Source: Andrena cerasifolii | Lineage: Eukaryota; Arthropoda; Insecta; Hymenoptera; Andrenidae | Direction of reading: 5' to 3' | Length of the DNA: 64,000 nucleotides | Assembly (NCBI RefSeq): GCF_050908995.1 | Contig: NC_135125.1 | Span: 14,223,011 to 14,287,010 of the forward strand | Shown here: in pieces, positions 34,351 to 45,402 of the stretch | How the letters are laid out: every line of letters starts with the position of its first letter | Numbering within the stretch: the stretch's first letter is position 1 | The notes under the pieces: model-generated | The model's input: only the letters and a program-made list of their open reading frames with translations | What the model was told of the DNA's origin: nothing | Databases searched by the model: none | Made by a program: the position numbers and the translations under genes

Positions 34351-35652
34351 TAACGGTGGTGTATTTCATATATATATACATATAAAGTGCTTAAACAGCC
34401 ACGGCGTTGTTGACGCGACGCGAGCCAGTCACTTCCGACATTGTAATACTCGGACGGACGGAGTATCGGTGCCGATCGGCCGAATGGCTAACGGACCCGT
34501 GTCCGCCTCTCTCCTAAAAGGCAGAGTGACCCGTGCGACGCGAGATTCGACGAGTTGAAAAGTCGATAATTGACAGCCGGGGCTGCCAGGCTGTCTCTCG
34601 AATCCTCCGCGGCCCTTGTAACTGGATGGCCAGCTTTGGGAACCTGCTCGGTCTTCCTACGTAGCCCGAGGAGCCACTCCGGCCCGATAGTAATTATTCA
34701 GCCGGATAAGAGGTAATTGCATTCGGATAAGGTGTTCGGAAGCTCGGTTCGGAGGCGCTGGCATTCCTTGGAAGACGCCAACGGGACCGAGTCGAATGGA
34801 GGATTCTTTCGACCCCGGGCAACGAGCGGGTCTTCTCGATATGAATGCCTGTTCGTGTCCCACGTGGACGGTTGCGGGGAAAAGAAGCCGCGGGACGAGC
34901 TGCGCCTGTGCACGCGATACGAGAATCCTAGTGGGGCCGAGGAGCGTGTAGGCCGAGCGCAACAGCAACTGCGTCGTGAGCTGCACGTTAGGGGTTATGG
35001 GCGCCAACGGGGTCGGAGGTCACGGGATCAGCGGGGATGGTGGACACTTCGAGCCGAGGTGAAGCCGGTAAACGGCGTTATGCAAATTACAAAGCGGACC
35101 GTGAAGATCCGTGACCCTGCTACCATTACGATCGACCGCGACGATGCCTGTGACCTTCTCGTCCTGGGAACCATCCGCGTTATTAATTACGCGAATTAGT
35201 TGCCCTCTGCCTTGCCCGTGCTCGAGGAAGCGCCTCGTCTCCTCTCGCCCCCGAAGAGGTGACTTCCGCGTGCCGTGTACCGAACAGTTCCAGACTGGTC
35301 CCTGCGGCCTCCCGACAGCTTGACGGGCACCGCGGCTCGTTACGCGATCATCAACGAGCAATCTCCGCACGAAAGGAGTCGTTGCTCTCCTGGGCAACTG
35401 GCCCTACCGCGCGAGCCACCGATTCGAAGCCGGCTAGGACGAGCAAAGTGGTCGCTCGGATTGAATGTTGATCCGATCCCGAGGCGGCTCGGCAGATTAT
35501 CCTTCGTGATTCTAAATGCTCGATCCTCGCGAGGATTACGTGCTACATACTCTACCCTCTGGCGTCAGCGGAGCGGATGAAACTTTGCGCAGATTTGGAT
35601 ATCGCAGCCGGGGAACGGAGACTGCGAGCATTAGTGTGCCTTGCGAGCATTA

Positions 35653-36344
35653 GGTTGTTGCGAATGAAATGGGCGTTTCTGATTTTGTAATTTAAACTTT
35701 TACTTGACAAACCTAATACGCATTTCATCCATCGAAATAGTCACCATCGACTTCGATACACTTCTCCCAACGCGAAATAAGCGCACCAATGGCTTTCTGA
35801 AAGAAATCCAGAGGACGAGAGGCAATGAATTAAGCGTTTTAGCTTTTTTTTAACTTTACATGGTCTGTAGATGTCGGGAAACAGTTGAATAGCGAATATT
35901 CGTTCTCACTGCGATTTCCCGAACAGTTAGGCGCGAATCCTCTTCAATCATGTCTGTCAAAATATTGTTTTCGATAACTGTTGGTTCATGGCCGGGAGGC
36001 ATATTTTCGAGGTCCGTATCACCAGAACGAAATTTTTCGAACCGATCACTTGCAGTACCATTGCCGAAATCAATATTTATATTCCGCGTTGCCTCAGCCG
36101 CGCTGTGACCAAGTTTCAACTCGTACAAGTAAATTATTCGAATTTCCTTATTTTCCATGATCGGTTAAAACAATTTTTAATCACGTGTACCGCACGATAT
36201 AACCGAAATTATACACGCCAAATCACGCGTGAGACGTGTACTTTTCAAACGATACCAATACAACAGCATCTGCACGGAAAAGGGCTAAGCTACAAAGCCG
36301 AGAAGTTTAAATCGTAGAATACGGCCATTTCATTCGCAGCAACC
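35653..36344 (-). mobile_element. Internally deleted mariner element (692 bp)
   Basis: TA-flanked (35651-35652 and 36345-36346), with inverted ends GGTTGTTGCGAATGAAATGG and GGTTGCTGCGAATGAAATGG. The minus strand holds the transposase N-terminus (36158 down to 35856), starting MENKEIRIIYLYELKLGHSA with the first helix-turn-helix region, and then the last codons of the transposase (AIGALISRWEKCIEVDGDYF) at about 35735-35810. The catalytic middle (the D,D34D core) is missing, so this copy is non-autonomous. It belongs to the Mos1/mauritiana-like group by its start sequence. Confidence 0.88.
35856..36158 (-). pseudogene. mariner transposase, N-terminal fragment
   Basis: 100 codons from the transposase Met through the first DNA-binding helix-turn-helix and into the second (TVREIAVRTNIRYSTVSRHL). 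A short in-frame loss after GNGTASDRFEKF removes residues normally present between the two helix-turn-helix domains. The reading then stops, and the catalytic domain is deleted. Confidence 0.85.
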
Positions 36345-36346
36345 TA

Positions 36347-39086
36347 GTAGATAATGATAGCCATTAGTCAGACCGCCCGGGCGACTTGGGATTAACAGAG
36401 CACTCGTCATCTGACAGCCCTTCTAACGTACCAGCACTTTGTCTGTGCGGCGTGAAACGACCCGCGCCGCGATAGGATGGAAAACGGTCCCCTGGAATTT
36501 CTTTGAAGCGTCGGGCTCGGCCAGAATGCAACGGATATTACCGCGGTGGAAATCATTAGCACCGGCTGAAAGCTGTGGAGGAGCGAGCGCTCGACCGTGT
36601 TTAGAACTCTCCGCGAAGCGATTATATTGCGGGTTAAGGGGCTATCGGGTATTCATTACGCCTAATGACCTCTCGAAGCGGCGAGTGCTTTTGGGCACGA
36701 TGGAAGGATGGAACGTGAGGCGGCGGTACGGCAGAGAGGATACTCTCTCTCGGAACAACGGGGTTCGATTACTCAGGGCCTCGACGTTCACACGAGGGTG
36801 CTCGAGCAACAGGTCGGGCATCATGTACAACGGCCTCTATTTATAGATCTACCTGAGCTAGAATTACGTGGGGTCGAGGATAAACCTCCCGACTGACTCC
36901 TCGTCTTCACCTGAATCCACTACGACGCGGCCGGGGCCGCTGCCGCTACCCTCCTCGGCCATATTTGGTTCGCTGGCACCGGCAAATCGCGTTTCACTCG
37001 GTGATTCTTCGGAATTCGCCCCGATCGACCGGTTCTGCACTTTCCATGTGCACTCGCGCAAACCGGTGTGTGCGTGCCTTTTTTACCCCGCGCCACCAGA
37101 GACTTATCGGTTTCGCGGAATTTCGAGAAAAAAAAAAAACCTCCACCGTACAAGACTCCGTCATTGGCTGATGCGATCCCATAAAGCACGCTGGCGAAAA
37201 AAAAAGTTATCGCCTCGATTAAGCTGCTTTTTCTTCTAGCCTCTTCCCCCCTCGTGAGCACGGTTTTACGAGGCTCGTTTGGTCAAAAACGAGCCGGCTA
37301 AATCGCTCAATCACGAAGCTCCCGATAATTATGTATCCTCGCGGGATTCGACGGTTTTATCGCGGACGTCGTCCTGTCAAGCGCTGGGACCAGACTTTAT
37401 TGCTGGAATAGCTGTACCGTTACGGTTAGAAAAAGAAGGTAACCGTTCCCCCCGTCGCATTTAGATTGTCCTGAGTCGTTATTAATAACTTAATGGCCTA
37501 CTTAAGGCGGTGTAAAAGCGGTAGGCTCTCTAAAAACGCGACATCGGCGCAATGACGCGATCGTGGAATATAACGTGACCTACAGCAGGGTTCACGCCAC
37601 TTGTCGGATTAATCGCCGATCGTTTAGTAGCCTCGGACTACCCTCGCCTGATTTTTAGAAGACGCGCCGTAAGTTCGAGCGTGTCGTAAGAGTTTAGAGA
37701 GCAGCCCATCAGGGTATTCAAAGTCCCTCCCGTTTATCTTGCCCATCGTTCGAGTTGCGCGTCACGATTGAAACGTCCTCTCTGTGTCGATCGATCGCTG
37801 GATCGTTCGATCGTTCAGCAGCACGTAATAACGAGTATTACCGCAAGATGCGGCGATTCCCCTGGTATTATAATATCTGCTTGAAAGATCGCATCGGGCC
37901 CGGGTGCCCACAGCCTCCAGAGATACTCATCTTCATCTTCTTCTTTCTTTCTTCGGATGCTCGAGCGGTGCTCGCGTTCGGCATCGGTGCACCGGAATAC
38001 TTTTCCGCGCGGGTACGTGCGTGAAAAATCCGCGTAATGTTGCTGGCGTTCAAGCACAGGCCTAGCGCGCGCATCACGATGATTATTAAATTTCAGCAAT
38101 TTGCCCGAGTCGTTCCCTTTTCAGCACGCTCCGAGAGTGAAATTGTTTCTCCCGTGTTTCGTTGCCAAATTGATCGCTGTAGGGACTCCTCTCCTTACCC
38201 CCATAAAATTGAATCGATCGATAGCCAACCCTCTATAGACAGAAGACTGCGTGCACAAATTTTCAATCGGAGAAAATCGTTCCTTTCAAGAGCGTGCTTC
38301 GAACGCGTCCCAGGAAGACGTTCCACGTTCCACATTTACAACGCTGCAGCCGAACGCAGCGCTACCTTTCGCCACCGTGCAATTAGCTCGGTATTATTAC
38401 CGCGTGCGCATAACTCGCCCGCAAGTTACTCGCATTCTTCGGCATCCCGTCTCCCTGTATCTCCTTTATGCATCTGGAAAAAGTAATAGAGCAGTATACC
38501 ATCTTCCACCCTAGTGCCGTTTTGCCTCTCCTTCAACCTCCTACCCTTCCGCTGACTTTAGTCAATGCCCCTGGGTACGTTTATGGATCACAGGGCATTT
38601 TCTTCTACGCCCAGAGACTCGTGAAACAATTTCCGTTACACCTTCCCTTCCCCTCGCACCGGCCGTGGCTCGGTTTTTATGGCGGAAGTCGCTGCTTATC
38701 TAATTTCGACGGCGCCACTCCGCCTCCCTGCCTTCGGCAAAAGCTTCCCTTTGCGCTCGGCGTTTGCGCGATCTGTTAGCGCTTTCGACCACGCACACAG
38801 AGGGACTTCCACCCCGTTTCCGTTCACCGAGCATCGTTATCGACAGCCCCTTTGACGCGCTCCTTTTCCTCGTAGCTTTCCAGTGCCCGGACCACCCGCA
38901 CGCCCCGCGGCTCACGAGGGTCCCTTTTTCTGTTTGACGAGAGCCTTTTCCACCGCGTCTTTCGCGTTCCCAGGCGAGAGAAGCCTCTCCCCGCCGCGAG
39001 ATTCCGGCGAGAAGTGGCCAGGGCCCGAGTGTAAACACGAACGGAGGAACGCGGAATGCGACGACTCGTTCACGGATAGATCCGTA
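36347..39086. other. Non-coding stretch, no gene recognised
   Basis: CpG-rich DNA with homopolymer A runs at about 37129-37140 and 37196-37204. No recognisable exon, RNA or element. Confidence 0.4.
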
Positions 39087-39178
39087 GAGGTCTGCGCACA
39101 CATATCCGTTCCGCGTCAGTTCCGTATCCGTTCCGTGTCCGTGCGGTGTCCCTAATTTCACTGACAACTGTGTAGGAG

Positions 39179-39835
39179 TAGAGACCATGGTATGGTACGT
39201 GTAGTAAAAAGACACGTGTATTACATATATCCGTACCTCGATCCGTGTAGCTTTTAGTACACGGGTACCCGTGCACTATTTCACGTGTATTTAAATACAC
39301 GTGTATCAACGTATTTCTGTATTTTGATCAGAATTGGGCAATGGCGGTCACTTAAGCAATAAGTGTAATAAAACCGAGTGATGTTTCTCAATTTTAAGGA
39401 TTATCGTTGCGTCTAAAAAGAAGCTCGCTTATTACCAGTAATGCCTTAATTTTTCGTATCAAAATAGGTAATCGATTAAATAAATCTTGTTAATTTTATA
39501 ACTGTGTTATTAGTTGCAATCTGAAAATTTGTAAAGCCATACTTTCCGCATATTATTCTAGTAAATATATTTAAATACATTAATTCTTTTATGAATTTCG
39601 CAATCCCCCAGAGTTCTGGGATATCTATAGATATTAAAAATCAGACGAATCAAAATACGGATACGTTAATATACGTGTATTTATAAATACACGAGTATCT
39701 AAATTCACGTGTATTTAAATACACGTGAAATATTGCACGGGTACCCGTGTACTAAAAGATACACGGATTCAGGGACAGATACGTTTAATACACGTGTACA
39801 CGTGTATTTAAATACACGTGAAATAGGGATCTCTA
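39179..39835. mobile_element. hAT-type foldback MITE (657 bp) with perfect 8-bp TSD
   Basis: Exact 8-bp direct repeats TGTAGGAG (39171-39178 and 39836-39843) bracket ends TAGAGACC and GGGATCTCTA (reverse complement TAGAGATCCC). The arms share CACGTGTATTTAAATACACG palindromes and ACACGGGTACCCGTG. The centre is AT-rich. Size, TSD and ends fit a non-autonomous hAT element inserted in the larger TA-flanked element. Confidence 0.85.
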
Positions 39836-39917
39836 TGTAGGAGGCCTGCTCCGGCTCGGTCAGTCCCAATTCAGCCGTTTCTGCAAGCCTGCTGTACAGT
39901 TCCTTCAATACCAGTAG

Positions 39918-40180
39918 GTGACAAAAGTATTCGTACACCCTTCGAATCAGAATAACATTTTTAAAATTCGTCCAAACGACGTGATTTTTTTTTAGAAGCT
40001 AGAAGTATTAGTTTCCTAAGTAGGTGGCGTGTTTCGTCGTTTTGAAAAAAAATAGCAATTGGTTGGAAGCAAGAACCTATCACGGTTATAAAAAAGGTCG
40101 TCCCTTTCACCTTTCTGTGATTTCAGGACTCCTTAAGTCCAAATGCCCAAAAAATATCGTTAGCAACCTAATTTTAGTTT
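39918..40180 (+). mobile_element. Tc1-like element, 5' fragment
   Basis: After a TA (39916-39917), the sequence begins GGTGACAAAAGTATTCGTAC, a terminal repeat of the type seen in insect Tc1 elements. About 220 bp further on comes ATGCCCAAAAAATATCG, a Tc1-style transposase start (MPKK), stopped by TAG two codons later. Homology then ends. No matching right terminus is seen, so only the 5' end was retained. Confidence 0.65.
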
Positions 40181-40444
40181 CACTGAACGGATAGGGGTTC
40201 TACACTGACTTCTGCTGACGGTCCTGACCCGGACAAGTGTGCGCTGCTCCATTGTAAAACACGCAAACGATATTTTTTAACACTGATCCTCACGGCCCGG
40301 AACTGACGGGTCCGGAGAGACCGTCGAATTTCACGGAACTGACAAGTGCGCGCTGCTCCATTCCAAAACAAGCAGCCGATAACTTTTACGACCACGGAAA
40401 TGACACGGAACTGACACGGAACGGACATGTGTGCGCAGGCCTTA

Positions 40445-41729
40445 AGTGGCTGTTTCGTCTAGCCTGGCGTGTCGTGTCCATTCTCCCCCGTCGCCGCGTT
40501 CCTCGCGCACGCATTGGGCCCCGGCTCGCTCGCTCGCTGCGTTTCATCGTCGTAATTCCAGGATGTCTTCTCGATCGCGCCTGCCTCTCTCCCCCTGTAA
40601 TTTCCAGCCTCCCCAGACGTTTCCCGGATGTCTGCGATTCGAGACGCGGTAATTGTAAAATTAATTTCGCCACAAAGTAGAGAAGCGCGTAAAACAGGTT
40701 ACCTCCGCGTCGCACTTAGTACCCCGCCCCCCCCCCCTGCCACCGATGGCTCTTCAGCCCCCTGCATCCGCGTGTCTACCGGTTCTCCTAGACAGCTAAG
40801 TAATCCAATTACGCCGTTCTTTCGTCCCCGCGGCACGTACATAATATCCCGGCGCGATATTACAGATACGAGGCGAATGGGTTGCGCGCGGCGTCGTTGG
40901 GCGATCATCGAGGCAATTTGCACGAAATTAAAATAGCCGCGATACACGGGGGCGCGCGCGGGGTTCCGCGAGCAGGGTTAAATCGCTGCCGAGAGGTAAT
41001 CGGCGGGGCCGATGATTGGGACAGGTGTAGCGCGGCCGTGTGTCGCGATGACGATCGCGATCGCTGGCGGATCGCAAGGAGAGCCCGGCTCTTCGGGACC
41101 GAGTAATCTGAAACGTCGGGGCGTTTCGATCGCGCCGCTGCCTATCAGGATCGCGTAATAACAGGAAGGCGTACGGTGATCGCGGTAATTAAAACACGGC
41201 ACGTTGTAATCTGCAGTCCATTAAAGCCCATCAATTACGGGTCAGCTCTCCCCCCCCTTTCCCTCGACCGAGAGGCTGCATCGCCGAGCGAATCCTCGCC
41301 TGGCCTGTGCATAATTCAGGACGTGTTTCGCGATAATGGCGGCCGCCGGTCCGACGGAATCGATAGGTTCCTGGAAAGGGACGTGATTTAAGGTGCTCGC
41401 CCCTCTCTATGCGGCCACTCGATTAAAATTTTTCTTCTTGCCACGCAGCTTCGTCCTGCCTCCCCTAATGATCCTTTCGCGCAGCCCCGGACCGGCGGCG
41501 TATAATGGATCCTATTATGCCGGGCAGATCTCGAGGGAAATTAATTGGCAGGAAATGTCAACGTGGTCCGTGGGACCCTCTCGACGCGCTCCAACGTGAA
41601 ATCGCCCGGCTGCCTGAATCTCGATAGAGATACAATAAAGGGGATTAGGGGCTTCGTTGGTGGTATTCGCGGATTTCACTTCGCAGCCGCTGCTCTACGC
41701 TTCCCGCAACACGGGGACGACTGTTCTGC
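40445..41729. other. Non-coding stretch, no gene recognised
   Basis: GC- and CpG-rich DNA with poly-C runs near 40728 and 41250 and ORFs of fewer than about 80 codons. Nothing recognised. Confidence 0.4.
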
Positions 41730-42673
41730 GGGACATTCCACGCGAACTCGGACAGATTTCGGGGTGAGTTTTCGTAGATTGCTGAAATTTTAATATACTG
41801 TAGTCTTTAGTGATATTTCAACGTACCTCAAAGGATTTTGCGAAATTTTCAAAAATGACGATTTTACAGCTGTTTCAAGTTAAGTGCTAACTTTTTTTCA
41901 ATACATTATAGCTATGGAAGTAGTAAACGGATGGAGATGAGCTTTACGGTGCTTATAGAGAAGACATTGAAGTTTTAAGAAAAAAATATTCCAGTTTGAA
42001 AAAAATAGAACAATTTTTGTGCAATTACTTTAAACAAATGCAGGTTTTTAACATCGAGCGCGATTTTAAAAATCTAAAAAAAGGAGAATGTAGTTCTATC
42101 CTTTCCCTTGATGGACAAGTTTTCAAAAAATATGGACATTTTAAAATTGGCCCTGTGAAAATTGTCGAAAGTTGGCGCTGCGTCGCCCAGCACCGCGGTC
42201 AAGCGGCTATACCTGATATTCTTATACAGGATTCTCGAAAATGGTAAGTATTTGAAAAAAAAAGCTGAAGCAGGAAAACTCTTACTGTTTTTTATATCCA
42301 ACATAATACGGTATCTCATTTTTTGGTGTTCGCAATATTTTCCTTGAAACGAGGGTGAAGTAAATATATCGAACTATCTATCTAGTAGATTGAGATTCTT
42401 TTTTAAACTGAAATAATTTTTTCTTAAAACTTCAAAGTCTTCTCTCTAAGCACCGTAAAGCTCATCTCCATCCGTTTACTACTTCCATAGCTATAACGAA
42501 TTGAAAAAAAATTAGCACTTAACTTGAAACAGCTGTAAAATCGTCACTTTTGAAAATTTCGAAAAATCCTTTGAGGTACGTTTAAATATCACTAAAGACT
42601 ACAACATATTAAAATTTCAGCAATCTACGAAAAATTTACTCCGAAATCTGTCGGAGTTCGCGCGGAATGTCCC
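41730..42673. mobile_element. Long-arm foldback element (944 bp)
   Basis: Ends GGGACATTCC and GGAATGTCCC start arms of about 270 bases that match in inverted orientation almost throughout. Shared landmarks are AGATTTCGG, TCGTAGATTGCTGAAATTTT, CTTTAGTGATAT, ACAGCTGTTTCAAGTTAAG and GTAAACGGATGGAGATGAGC. The AT-rich centre (about 42000-42420) has no transposase. I see no convincing target duplication, so the superfamily is open. Confidence 0.75.
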
Positions 42674-44505
42674 CTACGGCTGTTTTCGCCGCTTTCGCTG
42701 ATTTTCAACGTCCCCGAGAAGAAACTAGGGCCCCGGTGTTTTACGACGCGGCGACGGAAGCTTATCGCGGAGTCTGCGAAAAGCGAGCGCGAAACTTCTC
42801 AGGAATGCTCGGTTGCGCGTGTGGAATCAACGCCCATTTCCTCCTTTTCCCGATCCCATTATCTACCCCCCTCGCCACTGCCGCTGGGATTTATAACGCT
42901 ACTTAGGCGCTTCTTTACGTTCAACGGCCGTGAGCCGAGCGTAACACAGTTGCCAGGAGTAATCTCGCCGCGTTGGGTAATGCGTTTCACGCTTCCGCCC
43001 TGCGTTCCGCCGCTTCCCGTCTGACGAGAAAGAAACATCGAGCGCGAAGCCACGTCGGAGTGTTTCTCAGCGCGCGGTGGATGGCGATGTCTGGTCGTTC
43101 CTCAAAATGGCACGCGAAACGTCCGATCATCCCTTCGATCGACAACTCGCCGGCGACCCTCCCGCTCCTCGAGCGCTTCCGTTATCGGCTGGTACTCCTC
43201 TTCGCTCCGCGTTATTATCGGCAGACGCGGTCAGTCGCGATCAAAGAAGCGCCGGAAATTGTCCGTTACGAGGAGCACCGGTGATTAATTATTATGCAAA
43301 CTAGCGGTATCCACGTTCCTCGTCCTTTAAGCGTCTCGGAGATGCCGCTGCTCCTCTCGCGGCAGTCTAATGGCCGCGGCTTTAGAGCACTGTTGCGAAC
43401 GGTCGAAAGAAACGGCGCGATGCAGATTGACGCTCTTAGCGAGATGAATACGCGGAGCGTTGCGCCGAGAAGCTCTTCGAGGCCAATTGCAGCCAGTCCC
43501 CGTCGCGCGTCAGGCACCTTAGTGTCGTTGACTCGATGGCCGAAGTTACATGACATTCGGAGGTAAACGGGGCTCGAAGGGGAAAACGCTTCTTCGCCGA
43601 TGCACGGAGTCGTAGAGATACCGGAGAGTGCCATTTTCTCTTGATGTTCGAGGATTGGTAATTGGTAGCCGCCTTCTCTTACTGCTAATGTGGAATCGAT
43701 CGATGTACGATCTGACTAATGGCGCGTGACGCTCGTGCGCGAGTAGAGGACTCGATAGAAGCGTTAATAACTCGAAGCTTTTATCAAACAATACGGAGAG
43801 TCTACGATAATGTCTCGGTGTTTAATTTTAATCGTTGCGCAATGTGTCCGCGGAATGTGAAAGGATTTTAAAGGAAAATCAGCGTGCTCGAAGAATCGCG
43901 TCTAAACGTGGATCTGAATTCACGGCGGCGCGCGTAGAGCCGTTTGCTCTCGGTGGCGCGTTTCAGATCGACGCGGTGGCCGCGTGCCGAAGACGATGAC
44001 AAACCTGCACCGAGTTCCAGGGAGTTATACATCGGGGATGCGCAGCATCCTTCGGTTCCGGAATGTCGATTGCCCGTTCCGCGCCAGGTCTCGAGGGCCT
44101 CTTAACGCCTTTGCGAGCCTCGAACGCGAGCCCACGGAGCAGGAAAAACGGCAAAAACCAGGGACGAACTAAGTAGATAATTGCGAATATCTGCTGATGT
44201 GCCTGCCGAGTACGGAAATCGTCGGACGAGTCTCGTTCGCTTGGTCCAACGTCGAATCTAATGCATCCGCGAGTTAGAAGCGAATTTAGTGGAAAAGTTG
44301 TTACGTCGTCGGACTCTAGGGGCGGTTCCCACAGTGCCGGAAGCTCAAGGTTTTTCTCAAGTAAGAAGGGAGAAATAACCTTAAATCAATCTCCTTAGCT
44401 GTGCGCACGCGACTGGAACGTGTCGAATTGGTATTTTTTCTACCCCCAACGTTTCAAATATCACAGATATAACTAATGCCCGGTATTAGGCGCCGTCCGG
44501 CGTTA
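42674..44505. other. Non-coding stretch, no gene recognised
   Basis: CpG-rich single-copy-looking DNA with short ORFs in several frames and no recognisable domain or element. Confidence 0.4.
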
Positions 44506-45139
44506 AGGGGGGATTTTTGTGTAACAGCCCCCGAAATTTATGATTTTTTTTTAAAAACTATTGTTAATATTGCATTAAACTTTTTGGGATATAAGGAGGC
44601 ATCTTTAAACTTGCAAAAAATATTTTGTATCGTGTCATCTGATTGCAAAAAGAAGAGAATTTTCTTAAAGTTATATAATTTTAGTTATATACTGGACGTA
44701 AAATTTTAATTTTAGTTTTTATTTATAATACTTTCTTCGTCGGTATAAAGAATGATATGAAAAATTTGTCTTAGGAAAAGACTTACTTTTTTTCATAACC
44801 TATAACTCTTTCAATTTTTCATTTTTTTCTTTAAAGTCGACCAATCCCAGCGTAAGCACAAACTTTAAGAAATTTCTATTTTTTTGTAATCAGATGAATG
44901 TGATAGGTGCTACACAACCCGCCAACGGGAGTTACGTCGTCGAAGAGGTGGACAAGATTCCACAATAATTAATAAATAATAGAAAGGATCGACATAAAAA
45001 AAAATATTTTCTGCAAGTTTAAAGATGCCTCCTTATATCCTAAAAGAGTTTAATCCAATATGACCAACAGTTTTTTAAAAAAAAATCTTAAATATCAGTT
45101 ATATACCTACTTTTGGGGCTGTTAGACCAGAACCCCCCA
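44506..45139. mobile_element. Foldback MITE A (634 bp), TA-flanked
   Basis: Inverted ends AGGGGGGATTTTTGTGTAAC and TGGGGGGTTCTGGTCTAAC both continue into AGCCCC. Inner inverted landmarks are GGATATAAGGAGGCATCTTT and AAAGATGCCTCCTTATATCC. Flanked by TA (44504-44505 and 45140-45141). No ORF of note. Confidence 0.65.
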
Positions 45140-45141
45140 TA

Positions 45142-45402
45142 AGGGGTCTTCCTAGTCTGACGGCTGCAAAAAACTTAATTATTCGAGAATTAAAAAAAGA
45201 AACAAGTGTTGCACGTATCATTTTGCACCTTTTAATATCTCCTATAAAAAGAAATGTAAGTAAAAATATAAATTTTTAGCGGAATATGAGGATTTAACAG
45301 AACAAAGCAACAAACGTGCTTAATGATACGTGAAATACTTGTTTCTTTTGTTAATTCCCGAAAAATTAAGTTTTCTTCAGCCGTCACACTAGGAAGACCT
45401 CT
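45142..45402. mobile_element. Foldback MITE B (261 bp), TA-flanked, abutting MITE A
   Basis: Ends AGGGGTCTTCCTAGTCTGAC and AGAGGTCTTCCTAGTGTGAC are inverted. Arms extend about 85 bases (GACGGCTG, AATTAA, AAACAAGT, ATGATACGTG). TA flanks at 45140-45141 and 45403-45404; the left TA is the same dinucleotide that ends MITE A. Confidence 0.7.

Larger units (their letters stand above)
39087..40442. mobile_element. TA-flanked DNA element with nested insertions
   Basis: Left end GAGGTCTGCGCACACATATC, and right end (reverse complement) AGGCCTGCGCACACATGTCC. Both run into multiple copies of a CCGTTCCGTGTCAGTTCCG-type motif; TA flanks at 39085-39086 and 40443-40444. Next to the right end are two roughly 110-bp imperfect tandem units sharing GTGCGCTGCTCCATT-like sequence (40237 and 40346). 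A hAT MITE and a Tc1 5' fragment interrupt the element. No transposase survives. Confidence 0.6.
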
